From positions 80,725,387 to 80,789,386 of the forward strand of contig NC_064622.1 of assembly GCF_023898315.1 (NCBI RefSeq): DNA of 64,000 bases, given 5' to 3'. Under the pieces are notes generated by a model. It was not told the origin of the DNA, did not search any database, and saw only the letters and a list, made by a program, of their open reading frames with translations. Positions 1-11,210 of this stretch are shown piece by piece (within the stretch, counting starts at the first letter, position 1; each line of letters begins with the position of its first letter). The position numbers and the translations under genes are program-made. The DNA comes from Schistocerca nitens. Taxonomy: Eukaryota; Arthropoda; Insecta; Orthoptera; Acrididae.

Positions 1-1150
1 TGCAATATAGAGATGGCTGTTTTTAATGTAGTGAGAGTGTATTGATTCTATTAGATTACAAATCGGCAGTACCGTCATTTTCTGTGACCCGTCAAAAGCC
101 TTTGACTGTGTGAATCACAGCATTTTCTTAAGTAATTAAAATATTATGGTGTCACTGACTTGGCTGCAACATGGTTCGAATCTTACCTAACTAATGGAAT
201 ACGAAGGGCATCCTTCCGAGATACCTGTAGAGTAAGCAATCAGTCTTCACTTGATTGGGAATTAATTTCATGTGATGTTGTTGAAGATTCCATCTTGGGT
301 CCGTTGCTTTTTCTTGTGAACATTGATGACCTCTCTTCTGTTATGTTGCCAGAAGTTAAGTTGGTTTTGTTTTCGAATGGCCCAAACATGACAAATTTGG
401 AAATGGACACCAAATTTTCACTGAGATTAATATGTGGCTTAAAGCTAATTAACTGCCATTGCACTTTGAAAAGACCCACTACATGCAGTTCAGAACCTGT
501 AAGAGGTTTCCTTCCAGGATATGTGTAACATATGAAGAAATACAGGTAGGAGAGATCGACAGTGTTAAATTTATGTGGTTATAACTCGATAATTAATTCA
601 ACTGGGAAGGGCATACCACAGAATTGCTTAAGTACCTAAACAAGTTTGTATCTGCAATGCAAATGATGTCAGGTGTCAGAGATATAAATATTTAAAAAAA
701 GCTTGAATGTGTATCTTAGTTTCATTTTTTGTCGAATGGGATCATATTGTGGGGTAACTCGTCAAACCGAGCAAAAGTTTTGGAGTGCAAAAGCGTGTGA
801 TAAGACTAGCTTAAGTCATAAATTCAAGCATGTCATGTGGAAATCTGTACAAGTAACTGGTTATTGTAACGACTGATTCTCAATATCTTTATTACTTAAT
901 GAAACTTCTTGCAAATAATGTGTCTTATTTCTAACCAATAGCTTGATACATAGTATCAGTACTAAAAATAAGAACAATCTACATAAAAACCTAAAATTAT
1001 TGATATTGTTCCAAAAAGGTGTTCAGTATTCAGAAACATACGAATTTAACAAATTACCAGCAACCATTAAAAACTTGGTTCCAGATTTAAACTCAATTTG
1101 AAAGACTTTTTGATAGGCAACACCTTCTACTCAATACCTAAGATCTTAAC
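1..1150 (+). mobile_element. Decayed LINE reverse transcriptase fragment
   Basis: Broken frames spell RT landmarks in the right order: a DPSKAFDCVNH block near 85-125 (the usual D.SKAFD.V.H motif), a tryptophan-rich step, then SILGPLLFLVNIDDL near 285-335. The catalytic FADD position reads FSNG near 370-380. The thumb region follows, and an EFNKLPATIKNL block near 1040-1080 is typical of the C-terminus of Jockey/CR1-like ORF2. Many stops and frame changes separate the blocks, and the 5' end runs off the window. AT-rich sequence to about 1345 may be its 3' UTR. Clade assignment is inference. Confidence 0.7.
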
Positions 1151-2689
1151 AGTGACTGTTAGACTAGCTTGAGTAGATTTCACTTTTGACAGCATTTGGT
1201 CACACCAGTCAATATTAGATATTATTAAATTTATGAAAATTGCATAACCATGTTTCATTCTGACAGTGTATTAATTCTGTAAATATTAACAGTTCCAGTT
1301 TACTGTAATGTATTCATATATCTCGACAATCTCCTGACAAATAATCAAGAAAGTGAGTATTATATTCAGATGTTCTATGTTTTCGGTGTTATACTTTCTG
1401 ACAGATCCACACCCACAAGCATCATCCCTTTTTGGGTCTATGAAACGAAATATGAAAGTAATCTAATGCAAGGCTTAAATACATGTACTATCTAAAGATA
1501 AAACATTAACCATTTCTTAACAGTTCGAGATAATCAAATTAAACAAGAATCAGTCGGAAAGCTCTTAGCTTAGAGGTTTTCACTTAGAATTCTAGGCTTT
1601 CCTGTATCCATATTTGACAACTGCTGTCTTCGCCTTAACGCCATCGTATCAATGGCTCTTAAATAAGATTAATGCGGTCTCTGCTGTTCAAGGCAAGTGA
1701 ATCACTTTACTTCTCATCTGTAGCTCAGCTATCGCATTTATCAATGCTAGATATGTTACATAACAAATTGTTATTTCTAATTGAATTTTATCTGAAGACT
1801 CGTTAACCATGCGTCGTTATTAATAAAACACTTGAAACAGAGGCTGTTTTCTGTTTTTAGTTGCGTGGGGTAGTTTATGCTTTAGTGGCTCAATCCATTC
1901 GTTGAGCTGGATGGCAGACCAGTCAATTATAACAAGATAGTGTCTGCAAGTGTGCGTACAAGATAGATGATAGTAACGTGATGTGGCCTCGTTGTATGAA
2001 CATAATCAGCATATGAATTACGTAAGTTAGGTCTGAGCCAGTAGTTGGAGAACGAGAAATGGGAAGCATTCTCCAAAGATGGTGCACTGTGAAGCCAATT
2101 TCAGGACCTCGTTAACAGTCAGCGTTGGATATGACTTTTCTGTTCACACAGGCAACTCAGTGGGGAAGTTGATGTCTTTTCGCAGAGTACAGTACGGTGC
2201 TTACAGAGAAGAAGCAGACATGGGCTTTCACATACAAGAGGGGCACTAGCCAGCTGCTTTAGTCGCTAACAGCGGTACTACGATTGTTGAGTGATCCAGC
2301 ATAGTGCACCACCAACAACACCTGGGACGAATTATCAGTTATACTCCACATGAAAAGTTAGTGCGTCCAGTGTGCATTTATGTTATTCTGTGGGCTCACT
2401 AGGTATTTTCTCCTATAGTAAGCCACATTGATCTGCTAACTGTATGCCTTGAGTGTAATTGATTTCGTATATGCCATTATACAGAAGATCCACTCGTTAC
2501 TATTATTTATACATTTATATATATAACGTTGTGGAGGGCCTGGATTTGACAAATACAGTACTTTTTTAAATGTCACATCTACTATTAAAATGGTCTGAGT
2601 GAAGTGGTAGTGTCATTAAGTTATACTGACTGTGGAATTATGAAGTTAATACTGACAGTACTTGTACTACTGCAGCTGCTGGCACTGAT
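1151..2689. other. No gene recognised
   Basis: AT-rich intergenic sequence with frequent stops in all frames and no motif I recognise. The first 200 bases may be the 3' UTR of the preceding LINE. Confidence 0.5.
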
Positions 2690-2720
2690 AATGATAATAA
2701 TAATAATAATAATAATAATG
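2690..2720. repeat. (AAT)n microsatellite
   Basis: About ten trinucleotide units of AAT/ATA. The poly-isoleucine and poly-tyrosine reading frames over it are artefacts of the repeat. Confidence 0.9.
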
Positions 2721-3425
2721 ACAGTAATATTGACCACAATAACAACAACGATATTGGCAGATTTCAGTGGAATCTGTAAATGTACAAGATAAATGCTTTC
2801 TGATACAGCGAGTTCTGAGGAGACTGTATTGGCTAAGTTTATTAGGAAATAAAGAAGATTTAGTTGGAAAGAGGAATGTACAAGGGTAACGAGTGCATAC
2901 AGAGACAATGGAAATGATTATTGTTCCTTGTAGATACGTCAATAACTGTCTTCTGAAGACTGAGATGTTATTGAGTTCTCTAACATAATGTCCGAGGTTA
3001 TTGCAGAGTCGGGATCATGCTGTTGTGAACTTCAAAAAAGTGACTGAGTGATGGAGTCAAATAGAAAGAATTTTGCGCTGATAGGAATGGGAGCTTCTGA
3101 CGTGTTGTTCAGACAAGAGCGTTGAGGTTGGGAAGAGTTATGAGGGACAGTGTTCATTGATAAGGCAGTAGAGAACACAGAGGGTATCGACATCTCTCAG
3201 CTTGTCTCCACGCAGCCTGGATACCTGCACATACGATGGTGAAGTGTAATCAAAGAGTCGAACATCACAGATATAACAAACACAGGCTTCCTTAACCACT
3301 TCTAGGAGCTATGAGCTTTCCTGAGGAAGGCATTGCAATCAGTAACTGGAAGCATATGAATTTGTATAAGTTTCTTTTTTAGGTAAAGAGTGACGAAGTT
3401 TTTATACTTACGGAGGACGCGAAAG
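2721..3425. other. No gene recognised
   Basis: Unique-looking sequence with no supported feature. The last 100-150 bases may be the 3' flank of the Penelope-like fragment that follows on the minus strand. Confidence 0.45.
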
Positions 3426-3429
3426 ATGC

Positions 3430-3960
3430 AGTTACGTGCTCAGTCCAGTTTAGATTTTCACCTGCTATTACTACTAGGCTTCTTGCTATCGCGGATAAAG
3501 TTCTTTTGGCTCATTCTTGTTTCAACAGCCTCCGTAACAACAGAATCCAAGTACGTGGTGTCATGGGACCGAATTTTTGTTTCATCGAACAATATTTTAT
3601 GTTTGGTCGTGAGGCTGTACTCCGCAATTGCCGATTTCTCCAGTTCTCTATTTTTAATATGGCGTTGGTGTTCTGCACAGCGGTCGGAAACGGTACGAAT
3701 GGTCTGACCTATATAATTGCTGATACCATCTGAGCTGTGCATGGAAACGAGCGCTTGTTGGAGAGAAGCAGCAGAGACGTTCCTTCCAAGGTTTACGTTC
3801 CAACACATTGACACCGTCTGCGATAGCAGTACGTAATCGTCGACCAATCACAAGCCGACCAGTCAGAAGCCGTCCACGGGCTATAAAAAAGGTTACCACA
3901 GCAGCAGTGAAGACAGTCGGTTGCTCCTGGCGATGACGATGGAGATTTTATCCCGAATTG
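3430..3960 (-). mobile_element. Penelope-like element fragment: GIY-YIG endonuclease end
   Basis: The minus-strand frame at 3458-3847 holds a GIY-YIG nuclease core: NYIGQTIRTVSDRC, then EHQRHIKN, then SAIAEYSL..KH.I.FDETKI, then a conserved glutamate in VVTEAVETR. This is the layout of the nuclease that follows the RT in Penelope-like elements, which cuts the target for insertion. The same motifs recur in the longer copy at 6.2 kb (YIGQTTRTLKERC, EHQRY, SAVAEHCI). The RT half is missing. Sequence at 3880-3960 (TATAAAAAAGG and a GAAGA..GATGGAGATTTTATC stretch) resembles the non-coding ends seen in this element class. Confidence 0.7.
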
Positions 3961-3967
3961 ACGAGGC

Positions 3968-4610
3968 AAGAAAACCGAGAATGTTTTACATGTAAGTGCC
4001 GTCGCGAAAAACTTCGTTCCCATGTGTTCCTGATATTTTGGCAATAGAATGAGCAACCAGTTCCGCTTGGGTTTTAGATGGGATGTGATTTAACGCTCGA
4101 TCCTGCATCCATTTTGATAGTGCACATGCGGTATTTAGCTTCTCGATAATTGCCTTTAGGTTTGTTGGTTTTGCACTTAGATGCAACTAGAGGTCATCGG
4201 CGTACATGTGGTATCTGCAACAGGACAAAACTGATGTCACATAATTTATGTACAATGAAAAGAGTATAGGGCTCAATATCGAACCCTGGGGGACACCTGA
4301 TACTACCTGTCACCATTGTGAGTTTATGGTGCAGGAAATGACGTATTGCTGGCGACACGCTGAATTCTAAGAAGCACATGATAGTTGTCTCTTATGTGTC
4401 CAGCAAGCTTTGGGTCATCTGTTATCTTTATTAAGGCAAATAGTGCACTGTGATGTTTTTGCAAGTCTGACTGGTATTTGTCTGTTAGGTTGTTTTTAGT
4501 TAGGTAGTTTGTTTGCTGGTTGTGGACTACATATTCTAAGTTCTTGGACAGTGCAGGCCTTTCTTCTGTTCTCAGTTAACGTATGAGCATGCCTGTGGTT
4601 TGCATTTCTC
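3968..4610 (-). mobile_element. LINE reverse transcriptase fragment
   Basis: On the minus strand two frames give SQWWQVVSGVPQGSILSP (near 4265-4320), then LFSLYIN, then HMYADDLQLHLSAK (near 4150-4220), then a LN.A..LS.WM...LN.IPSKTQ block. These are RT motifs 4-6 including an intact YADD box, followed by the thumb, as in Jockey/I-type LINEs. A frame change separates the GVPQG and YADD blocks. Upstream, NRQQYVISCTINSQW fits the preceding motif. Decayed, and only part of the RT is visible. The flank to about 5100 could hold more of the ORF, but I cannot show it. Confidence 0.75.
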
Positions 4611-5319
4611 ACAGCTTGACTGACTGTTGTGCTTCTGCTTGTAAGTAATATGATTTTCAGGTGTGGGGATTAGTTTGCGTGCCCAACGTGCAGCATCTCC
4701 GAGATTCATGAGCTGTTTTACGCCGTGAGTATGATTTTGTATGAAAACAGTAACTGCGCAATTTGAATAGGTATTACTGAAGTGCGTTGACAGTAGTGCT
4801 TCTTGTAAGTAGTTGGTGATTGGAATGCTTGTAGAGATAGATTTGAGCGCTAATGTAAGTAAGCCCTAAGCCAGTCTTAAGATTTTTTTTACTTGTTTTA
4901 AATGGTTATTTGTGAAGCAATTTTCATTTGTCGGTTTGGTTTCTACCACAATGGCTAAATATTGTGTACTGTTGTTACTGTTGGGCATATTTTTCTTACT
5001 GGCGAGAAGTCTACTTTAAATTCTGGCATGACGCCGAAGGAATTCTATGTTGCTATCCTCTTGTCTTTAACAACTGTAATTGTGCTCCAGATTAAATTCA
5101 GTTAAGTTGCCTACTGTCAGTCTGCGGTGTGGCGGGTTAGAAATCCGTCGTTGTCTCTGCGCAAGTTGCAAATTTAGAATTCACCTACCTCACAACGGCG
5201 TCTGCTCGATGTCCCTCCACTCGGCAACGTAGATACTTACAAGACGATGTGAAAGCAGCGTTGATAAACAAAAACCATCTAATACCTACAATTACTGAGG
5301 CCGCGCAACTCTAGTAATG
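4611..5319. other. No gene recognised
   Basis: No supported feature. Weak minus-strand similarity to LINE coding text (for example LGDAARWARKLIP near 4670-4720) suggests this may be upstream sequence of the neighbouring LINE. Confidence 0.35.
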
Positions 5320-5331
5320 AAATAAAGTTCT
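5320..5331. repeat. Left TSD of foldback element a
   Basis: aaataaagttct here and aaataaggttct at 5929-5940 flank the foldback element, 11 of 12 identical. Confidence 0.75.
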
Positions 5332-5928
5332 AGAATGAGATTTTCACTCTGCAGCCGAGTGTGCGCTGATATGAAACTTCCTGGCAGATTAAAATTGTGT
5401 GCCGGGCCGAGACTCGAACTCGGGACCTTTGCCTTTCGCGGGCAAGTGCTCTACCAACTGAGCTATCCAAGCACGACTCGCGCCCCATCCTCACAGCTTT
5501 AGTTCTGCCAGTACCTCGTCTCCTACATTCCAAACTTTACAGAAGCTCTCCTGCGAACCATGCAAAACTAGCACTCCTGAAAGAAAGGATATTGCGGAGA
5601 CATGGCTTAGCCACAGCCTGGGGGATGTTTCCAGAATGAGATTTTCACTCTGCAGCGGAGTATGCGCTGATATGAAACTTCCTGGCAGATTAAAACTGTG
5701 TCTCCGCAATATCCTTTCTTTCAGGAGTGCTAGTTCTGCATGGTTCGCAGGAGAGCTTCTGTAAAGTTTGGAAGGTAGGAGACGAGGTACTGGCAGAAGT
5801 AAAGCTGTGAGGATGCGGCGTGAGTCGTGCTTAGGTAGCTCAGTTGGTAGAGCACTTGCCCGCGAAAGGCAAAGGTCCCGAGTTCGAGTCTCGGCCTAGC
5901 GCACAGTTTTAATCTGCCAGGAAGTTTC
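5332..5928. mobile_element. Foldback element a with paired tRNA-like modules
   Basis: A 597-bp unit bounded by a 12-bp TSD. The left part is one ~300-bp unit in minus orientation, from gagattttcactctgcag at 5338 to the start of the next copy near 5634. A second partial minus unit follows, and near 5696 the sequence turns round into a plus-strand copy. Each arm has a tRNA-like module: 5401-5472 (minus) and 5829-5900 (plus), with an A-box-like tagctcagttgg and a B-box-like gagttcgagtctc. The cloverleaf looks imperfect because the anticodon loop cgcgaaa lacks the usual T before the anticodon, so I do not call a functional tRNA. No protein is encoded. It lies next to the Penelope-like element, and related units occur at 23.1, 39.9 and 47.8 kb. 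Confidence 0.75.
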
Positions 5929-6219
5929 AAATAAGGTTCTGAATGAAACTGTCATTAAAGATTTGAATTTTAAAATTTTCCCGGCGAATTGACTGTTCAA
6001 ACAAATTTCGGGCTTGCGCCGGTCGTCGTTGAATACTTCGCACGATATTTCAACTGGGCACCTGCCAGTCATCTTCAGGTGAGCCGTCGCAGACTGGCGA
6101 TAAAGTTCTCCGCTCCGCAATATATAGCGTACTGTAACTATTCTGCGCATGCGTCGAAAACTTGATAGTTGAACCAACACTGCCCGCCGGCAGCGCCCTC
6201 GCTGGTGGAATAGCGGAAC

Positions 6220-7149
6220 TCAGTCGCCCTCTGCGTTGCTGTTTGCCACGGCCGTCGACGCACTCTGTCGTCTTCGATTTGAGCAAATCGTGGAGATGAT
6301 GGGATTCCATGCACTGTCCAGCTGGTAGCCGCTGTCACGGTTTAACAGATTTTCCGCCAGTCGTATTTCTACGGATTCTTTAATAGTGGAGTCCCAGAAA
6401 GACGTTGCTGTAGACAAAATCATTGTTTTCTCATACTCCATTGAATGTCCGGTAGAAATACAATGTTCAGCAACAGCGGACTTGCTTGGCTGCAAAAGGC
6501 GGGTGTAACGTTGATGTTCAGTGCAGCGTTCTTTCAGGGTGCGTGTGGTTTGACCTATGTAAGCCATACCACATTGGCACGGTATCTTGTAAATTCCGGC
6601 CTTTCGTAGTAACAGATTGTCCTTAACTAATCCCACAAGGTCCGCAATCTTCGATGGTGTGCGGAAAACCACTTTTACCTGAAATTTTCGGAGGATTCTC
6701 GCTATTTTAAACGAAGTGTTGCCAACGAAAGGAAGAAAAGCTAAAGATTGTTCCGGCATGTTCTCCTCTTTATTCACTTCCTGCTTCTTAGTTTTAACTG
6801 TTAGTGCCCTGTTAATCTGCCGGATGGAATACCCATTTTCGCTGAATACTGTCTTTAGATGGGCGAGTTCTTGAGATAAGCTATCTAGATCTGAGACAGT
6901 ATGAGCTCTATGAACAAGCGTTTTAAGCAAACTCATGGTTTGCGATGGGTGATGGCATCTCGATGCTTGCAGGTACAAATCAGTATGAGTGGGTTTCCGG
7001 TAAACTGAATGCCCTAGAGAACCATCATTCTTCCTTCGAACCAGGACATCCAAGAAAGGCAAACAACCATCTTTCTCTATTTCCATGGTGAACAGGATGT
7101 TGCTATGAATGGAGTTGAGGTGATGTAGAAACTCCATTATCTTCTCCAT
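6220..7149 (-). pseudogene. Penelope-like RT C-terminus and GIY-YIG endonuclease
   Basis: 309 codons. The N-terminal third continues the RT: LPFLDVLVRR, then HSVYRKPTHTDLYLQASR..HP, the conserved block after the YVDD box. A linker follows, and then GIYKIPCQCGMAYIGQTTR, the GIY-YIG core, at residues ~190-208. LKERCTEHQRY, SAVAEHCISTGH and a late glutamate (ESVEIRLAE) complete the nuclease. The cysteine pair CQCG before YIGQT fits the Penelope class. The domain order RT-GIY-YIG separates these elements from LINEs with APE-type nucleases. Confidence 0.85.
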
Positions 7150-7158
7150 GAGGCCACA

Positions 7159-8118
7159 CTATGAAAGTGTCATCCACATACCGCCGAAAAAAACTGTTGG
7201 CTTCAGGGCAGCTGATTCAAGCGCTCTCTCTTCAAAGTCCTCCATAAAAAGGTTGGCGACCAAAGGAGAGAGGGGGCTACCCATGGCGACACCGTCAGTC
7301 TGTTCAAAATATTCTTGATTAAATATAAAATAAGTTGAGGAAAGTGCGTGCCTGAACAAAGCAGTGATATCAACAGGAAACATGTTACCAATCAGTGTCA
7401 AAGAATCTGCAAGAGGAACTTTTGTAAAAAGTGAGACCACATCAAAACTTACTAGAAGGTCTACACTGCTAAGACGAAGGGCCCCCAGTCTATTGATAAA
7501 ATCAGCTGAGTTTCGTATGTGATGTGAGCACTTGCCTACGAAAGGTCTTAGTAAGGAAGCGAGATGTTTAGCTAAATCATACGTAGGAGCTCCAATGTTG
7601 CTCACTATTGGACGCAGAGGAAGACCCTCTTTATGAATCTTTGGAAGGCCATACAGTCTTGGAGGTACACAACCATGTGGTTTTAACCTCTTGATGGTCT
7701 CTTGCGGTAAGGAGGAGGAATTTAATAGTGCTGAAGTTTTTCGTTGCACACGTCCTGTAGGATCGTAATCAATCCTCCTATAGGTAGAGTCACTTAGCAG
7801 ACCATACATCTTATCTTTATACACACCAAGAGGTAACAAAACAGTTGCATTACCTAAGTCAGCTTTCAATACCACTACGTCAGGGTCCTCTCTCAGATTT
7901 CGTAATGCAGCCCTTTCTGCAGAGGTTAAATTACTGCGTTGAGTAGGAGCCTTCAACAGAGCACGGCAAGTTTCCCTTCTTATTTCGTCTGCGGCATCCA
8001 AAGGAAGACGTCGTACAGCTTCTTCAACACCATTCAAAATACTTATTAATGGCGGTGCTGTAGGTGTAGGTGCAAAATTGAGTCTCTTGCTTAATACAGA
8101 CAGCGTAGCGTCGTCCAA
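7159..8118 (-). pseudogene. Penelope-like RT, N-terminal and palm part
   Basis: 319 codons. The frame includes LKADLGNATVLL (a Penelope RT N-terminal block), YGLPKIHKEGLPLRPIVS, LLVSFDVVSLFTKVPL (motif A with the first catalytic aspartate) and GVAMGSPLSPLVANLFMEDFE (motif B). The YVDD catalytic box lies just beyond the end of this frame, in the short stretch between the two long frames. It reverse-transcribes the element's RNA at a nicked target. The true start lies upstream, because KNL precedes the first methionine in frame. Confidence 0.85.
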
Positions 8119-8745
8119 ATTCTTCTCCGTGAGATGTCATTAAAGAATTTATCGGGCCGTAAGATAATGGATTGGCTTCTGGAAAACAACGTCCGAAATT
8201 TCCACACAATGTTTATTTGATCATATAGCCAAAGGAACGATAATATTCAGTCCACATTTAAACAATTGGTTAGTTTCGTCAAGTTCACAGTTCATACAAC
8301 CATTTCGCACGCACAGCAGCCAGAAATCTATCCAAATCCGACCTGAGTCAAACAACATTTCCACAGTCATTAATTCCACCACTAACATGAGTTATTACAT
8401 TCTGTCCTTTTGGTGGATTTCAAAAAAGAAATTTATCACCAAAGATGCTCAGTGGTTGAATAATGAAACATGCCACACAGTTCCTACGAAGGCCAAATCT
8501 TCACACACAAATATCATTCCAACAAAACAGTTCTAAAACGTCCAAACTTCACAAAACTGTCCATAACTACGTCAGCGTTAGTCACGACACGTTTCAAAGG
8601 CGAGGAACTCAATATTCCTTCATTGTACACATTATTTTGACTCGCACTAGTAACGTGACCGTCCGCGTTCAAAGCTAGCGAGAGACTACATTCTTGTGGC
8701 CCCTCTCCCAGAATAACTATCAGGTAACGAGCGGGAACTGTCTCA

Positions 8746-8783
8746 ATTCTGATTGGCTGACCATACTCGCTGCCAATCAGAAT
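8746..8783. repeat. Short perfect hairpin with facing CCAAT motifs
   Basis: attctgattggc at 8746-8757 is repeated as its exact reverse complement at 8772-8783, leaving a 14-base loop. Each arm contains CCAAT or ATTGG. Function unknown. Confidence 0.7.
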
Positions 8784-10831
8784 GCTCGCTCATGATCATA
8801 CTCGCGCCAAAACTGGCCTGCACCAATCCTTACATACAGATGCATTTACATCATTCTGATATACAAATATTAAAATAATGTTTGACAAACGAAAAGGAAA
8901 AGGCAATAATTCTGGAAATATTCTATAGATACAGACAATACTCCAGCTGACTTTCTGGCTGCTCTGTTACAATAGCAATCACACCTAGACATACGTCATC
9001 AGCAAAATGGTTAAATTCCCTATGGACATTTTCCCACAACAGGCTTACGTAACTCTTGCAGGTTACTTAAGATGGTATATAATACAACATTACAGTTTGA
9101 CAAAATGTCGCACATACGCACTCTCGTTCACTCACATTTACTCCCAGAACAATATTAGACACAAATAATAATTTCGTCTGATTTTTATATTACAAAAACG
9201 AAAAATAATTAAAGTTTTAATATGATAATCTCAATTAATGAATTCTGCACCCTGCGAGTTCTGTTTATGTTTTTAGATAATACCAAAGGATAAACTATTA
9301 TATTTCTTAGATCAATATAGTTTCCTAAGTGTCTGTTTTTGACTTTTTTTAGCAATTTTTTGTATCTCAGAAACTATGATTGTTATAACGCTGTAATTTG
9401 GATAGAATCTTCCCGTGAATGCCGAAACGTAGTGTACCGATTTTGAAAATGAAGGAATAATATTTAATATCATTTATTTAGGTTCTTATAGGTGGCGAAT
9501 GTACGCTTCCAGTAAGAGACATTGGATAGCTTCCGCACGGCAGGTAGTGTCACGCGTGTGGCTCCCGGTTAGGACTGCAGATGTCAGCTCCCGAAGTTAC
9601 ATGCAGCTAGCTACCCTAAAACAAACGTTCACTCGGAACAATTATGCGACGCTACAATTTGTCGAGAATGATATTTTATGTTTAATAAGCTATAAAATTG
9701 AGCCAACGCCTGAAAAACCTTCAGCCCAAACCACACTCCATCCAAATCCTACTCTATAATTTATACATTAAAATTTCGTGCCATAATCTGTGTGCAATAT
9801 TATAATTTATGACCTGATTCAACAAAAAGAAGCGTCATAAGGAATTGTTGAAAAGTGACTCCCAGCAACTTTTATTTCAATTTTTTTCGAATAAAAATTA
9901 ACGCTACGATAAAACCATTTACCCTCAACATCAAGGAAACGTGGTTCCAAACAAAATGCTACAGTTTGTTGTTTCACTTTCGCTGGTAACATACTTATAC
10001 GTATGTACGTATGTATGTAAAAGACGGGTATGTTGTGGCCTGCTTATAAATGACGAACATCCTACGATACTACTCTTTAAAAAAAAATTACTGATCTTTC
10101 TTGCTGTTCTCGAGATGAGAAGCCACTAATCAACTGTCTTGCAGCCGAAAACTCGGTTGGTCCTGGTGACTTTGATGCTCCCTGCTCAGACTGAGTTGAA
10201 TTGGTAGTAACAGTACTAGCCTAGTCATTTATGAAGAAAAATATACTAAGCCGCCATTCGTGGAATGCCGACCTCTTGCATAGCGTTCTCGGTGTGAATC
10301 GAAGCTATCAAAGCTTGCCATGGTCTCGTTATACCTGGCAGCGGCGGGCGCAGAGCTCGCCATTGTCTTAGCTGCACCCTCGCATCTCCTTGAGACCGTT
10401 GTGGTGTCTCAGAGTTGTCCGAATATGTGAGAAATGAGCACAGTCACGTGCCTGCTGTCCTTCCACAATTTCCTCCCATATTTGCAGTGAAGTTTGTAAC
10501 ACGCCCGGGGGTACAAATGGAGGTGGGGGACCCTGAAACTGATTGTCGTTCCTTGACCGTGCGCCCTACCCCACACCACATACCTGATAATCCCGCGGCG
10601 GTCGTACTGTTCTGCTCCACAGCTGGCTGCTGGCTTGCCTGAAATTATCTATCGAAATATGCAAGCGAGTAAGCGGAGCCACTCAACTTTAATACACAAC
10701 ACCGTTCTACGTCTGATACGAACAACTATATTTTGTTACGATAAAAGAAAGTCGCAGGTTGCACTGTTTGCATTCTAATTCAGAAGTGTTATCCCAATTA
10801 ATGGATGATTAACAGTTCACAATATCATTCG

Positions 10832-11210
10832 GACGAGAGTACGCGTAACCTACACGACGCGGGTGATTGTTGATGATGCGGAAGCCGAATGATCGCTCGA
10901 AAGTTCTTACGCTCGTGACGCTTACACAGATATTTGGTTCCTTGACACTAGTAATGATATAACACTATTCGTAAAGTTAATTTTTCAGTTTTCAGTTCTA
11001 TCTTGTACGAGCGTGCGCGTAACCGTCGCGGCGCGGCTGATTGTTGATAATGTGGAACGCGATGATCGAACGCACGTCCTCACGCTCGCTACAAGACACT
11101 GCCACTTAAATGCTCTCTTTTGTGGTAAATAGTATTACTAGTATTACCGATTCACATTAGTTCATTCTTGGAGACCGAACACGGCGCGGATTGTTGATAC
11201 TGTACTGTAC
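10832..11210. repeat. Degenerate repeat with gattgttgat core
   Basis: The core gattgttgat occurs at 10865, 11039 and 11189, spaced 174 and 150 bases. CpG-rich text flanks it (gacgcggg, ggcgcggct, cggcgcg), and two copies are followed by atgatcg and a tcacgctcg or ttacgctcg. It looks like a three-copy diverged tandem repeat. No function is assigned. Confidence 0.5.

Larger units (their letters stand above)
5941..8140 (-). mobile_element. Penelope-like retroelement, RT plus GIY-YIG nuclease
   Basis: A minus-strand Penelope-like element about 2.2 kb long. The RT occupies the right half and the GIY-YIG endonuclease the left half, the usual order for this class. Non-coding 3' sequence fills 5941-6220 and includes a tgaagatgactggcagg stretch typical of these ends. 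The copy is fairly young by coding quality: two long frames cover almost the entire protein, with about two frame breaks near the join. The 5' end looks truncated near 8140. The short string tgtcattaaaga appears near both ends (about 5951 and 8137), a possible trace of terminal repeats. A foldback element abuts its 3' side. Confidence 0.85.

Noticed and set aside
2604-2942. Small frames rich in I, Y or T
   Set aside because: They read through the AAT microsatellite.
5829-5900. tRNA genes at the tRNA-like modules of the foldback and SINE elements
   Set aside because: A and B boxes are present but anticodon loops and acceptor stems are imperfect, copies are flanked by transposon bodies, and several have TSDs. 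They are retroposon heads, not working tRNAs.
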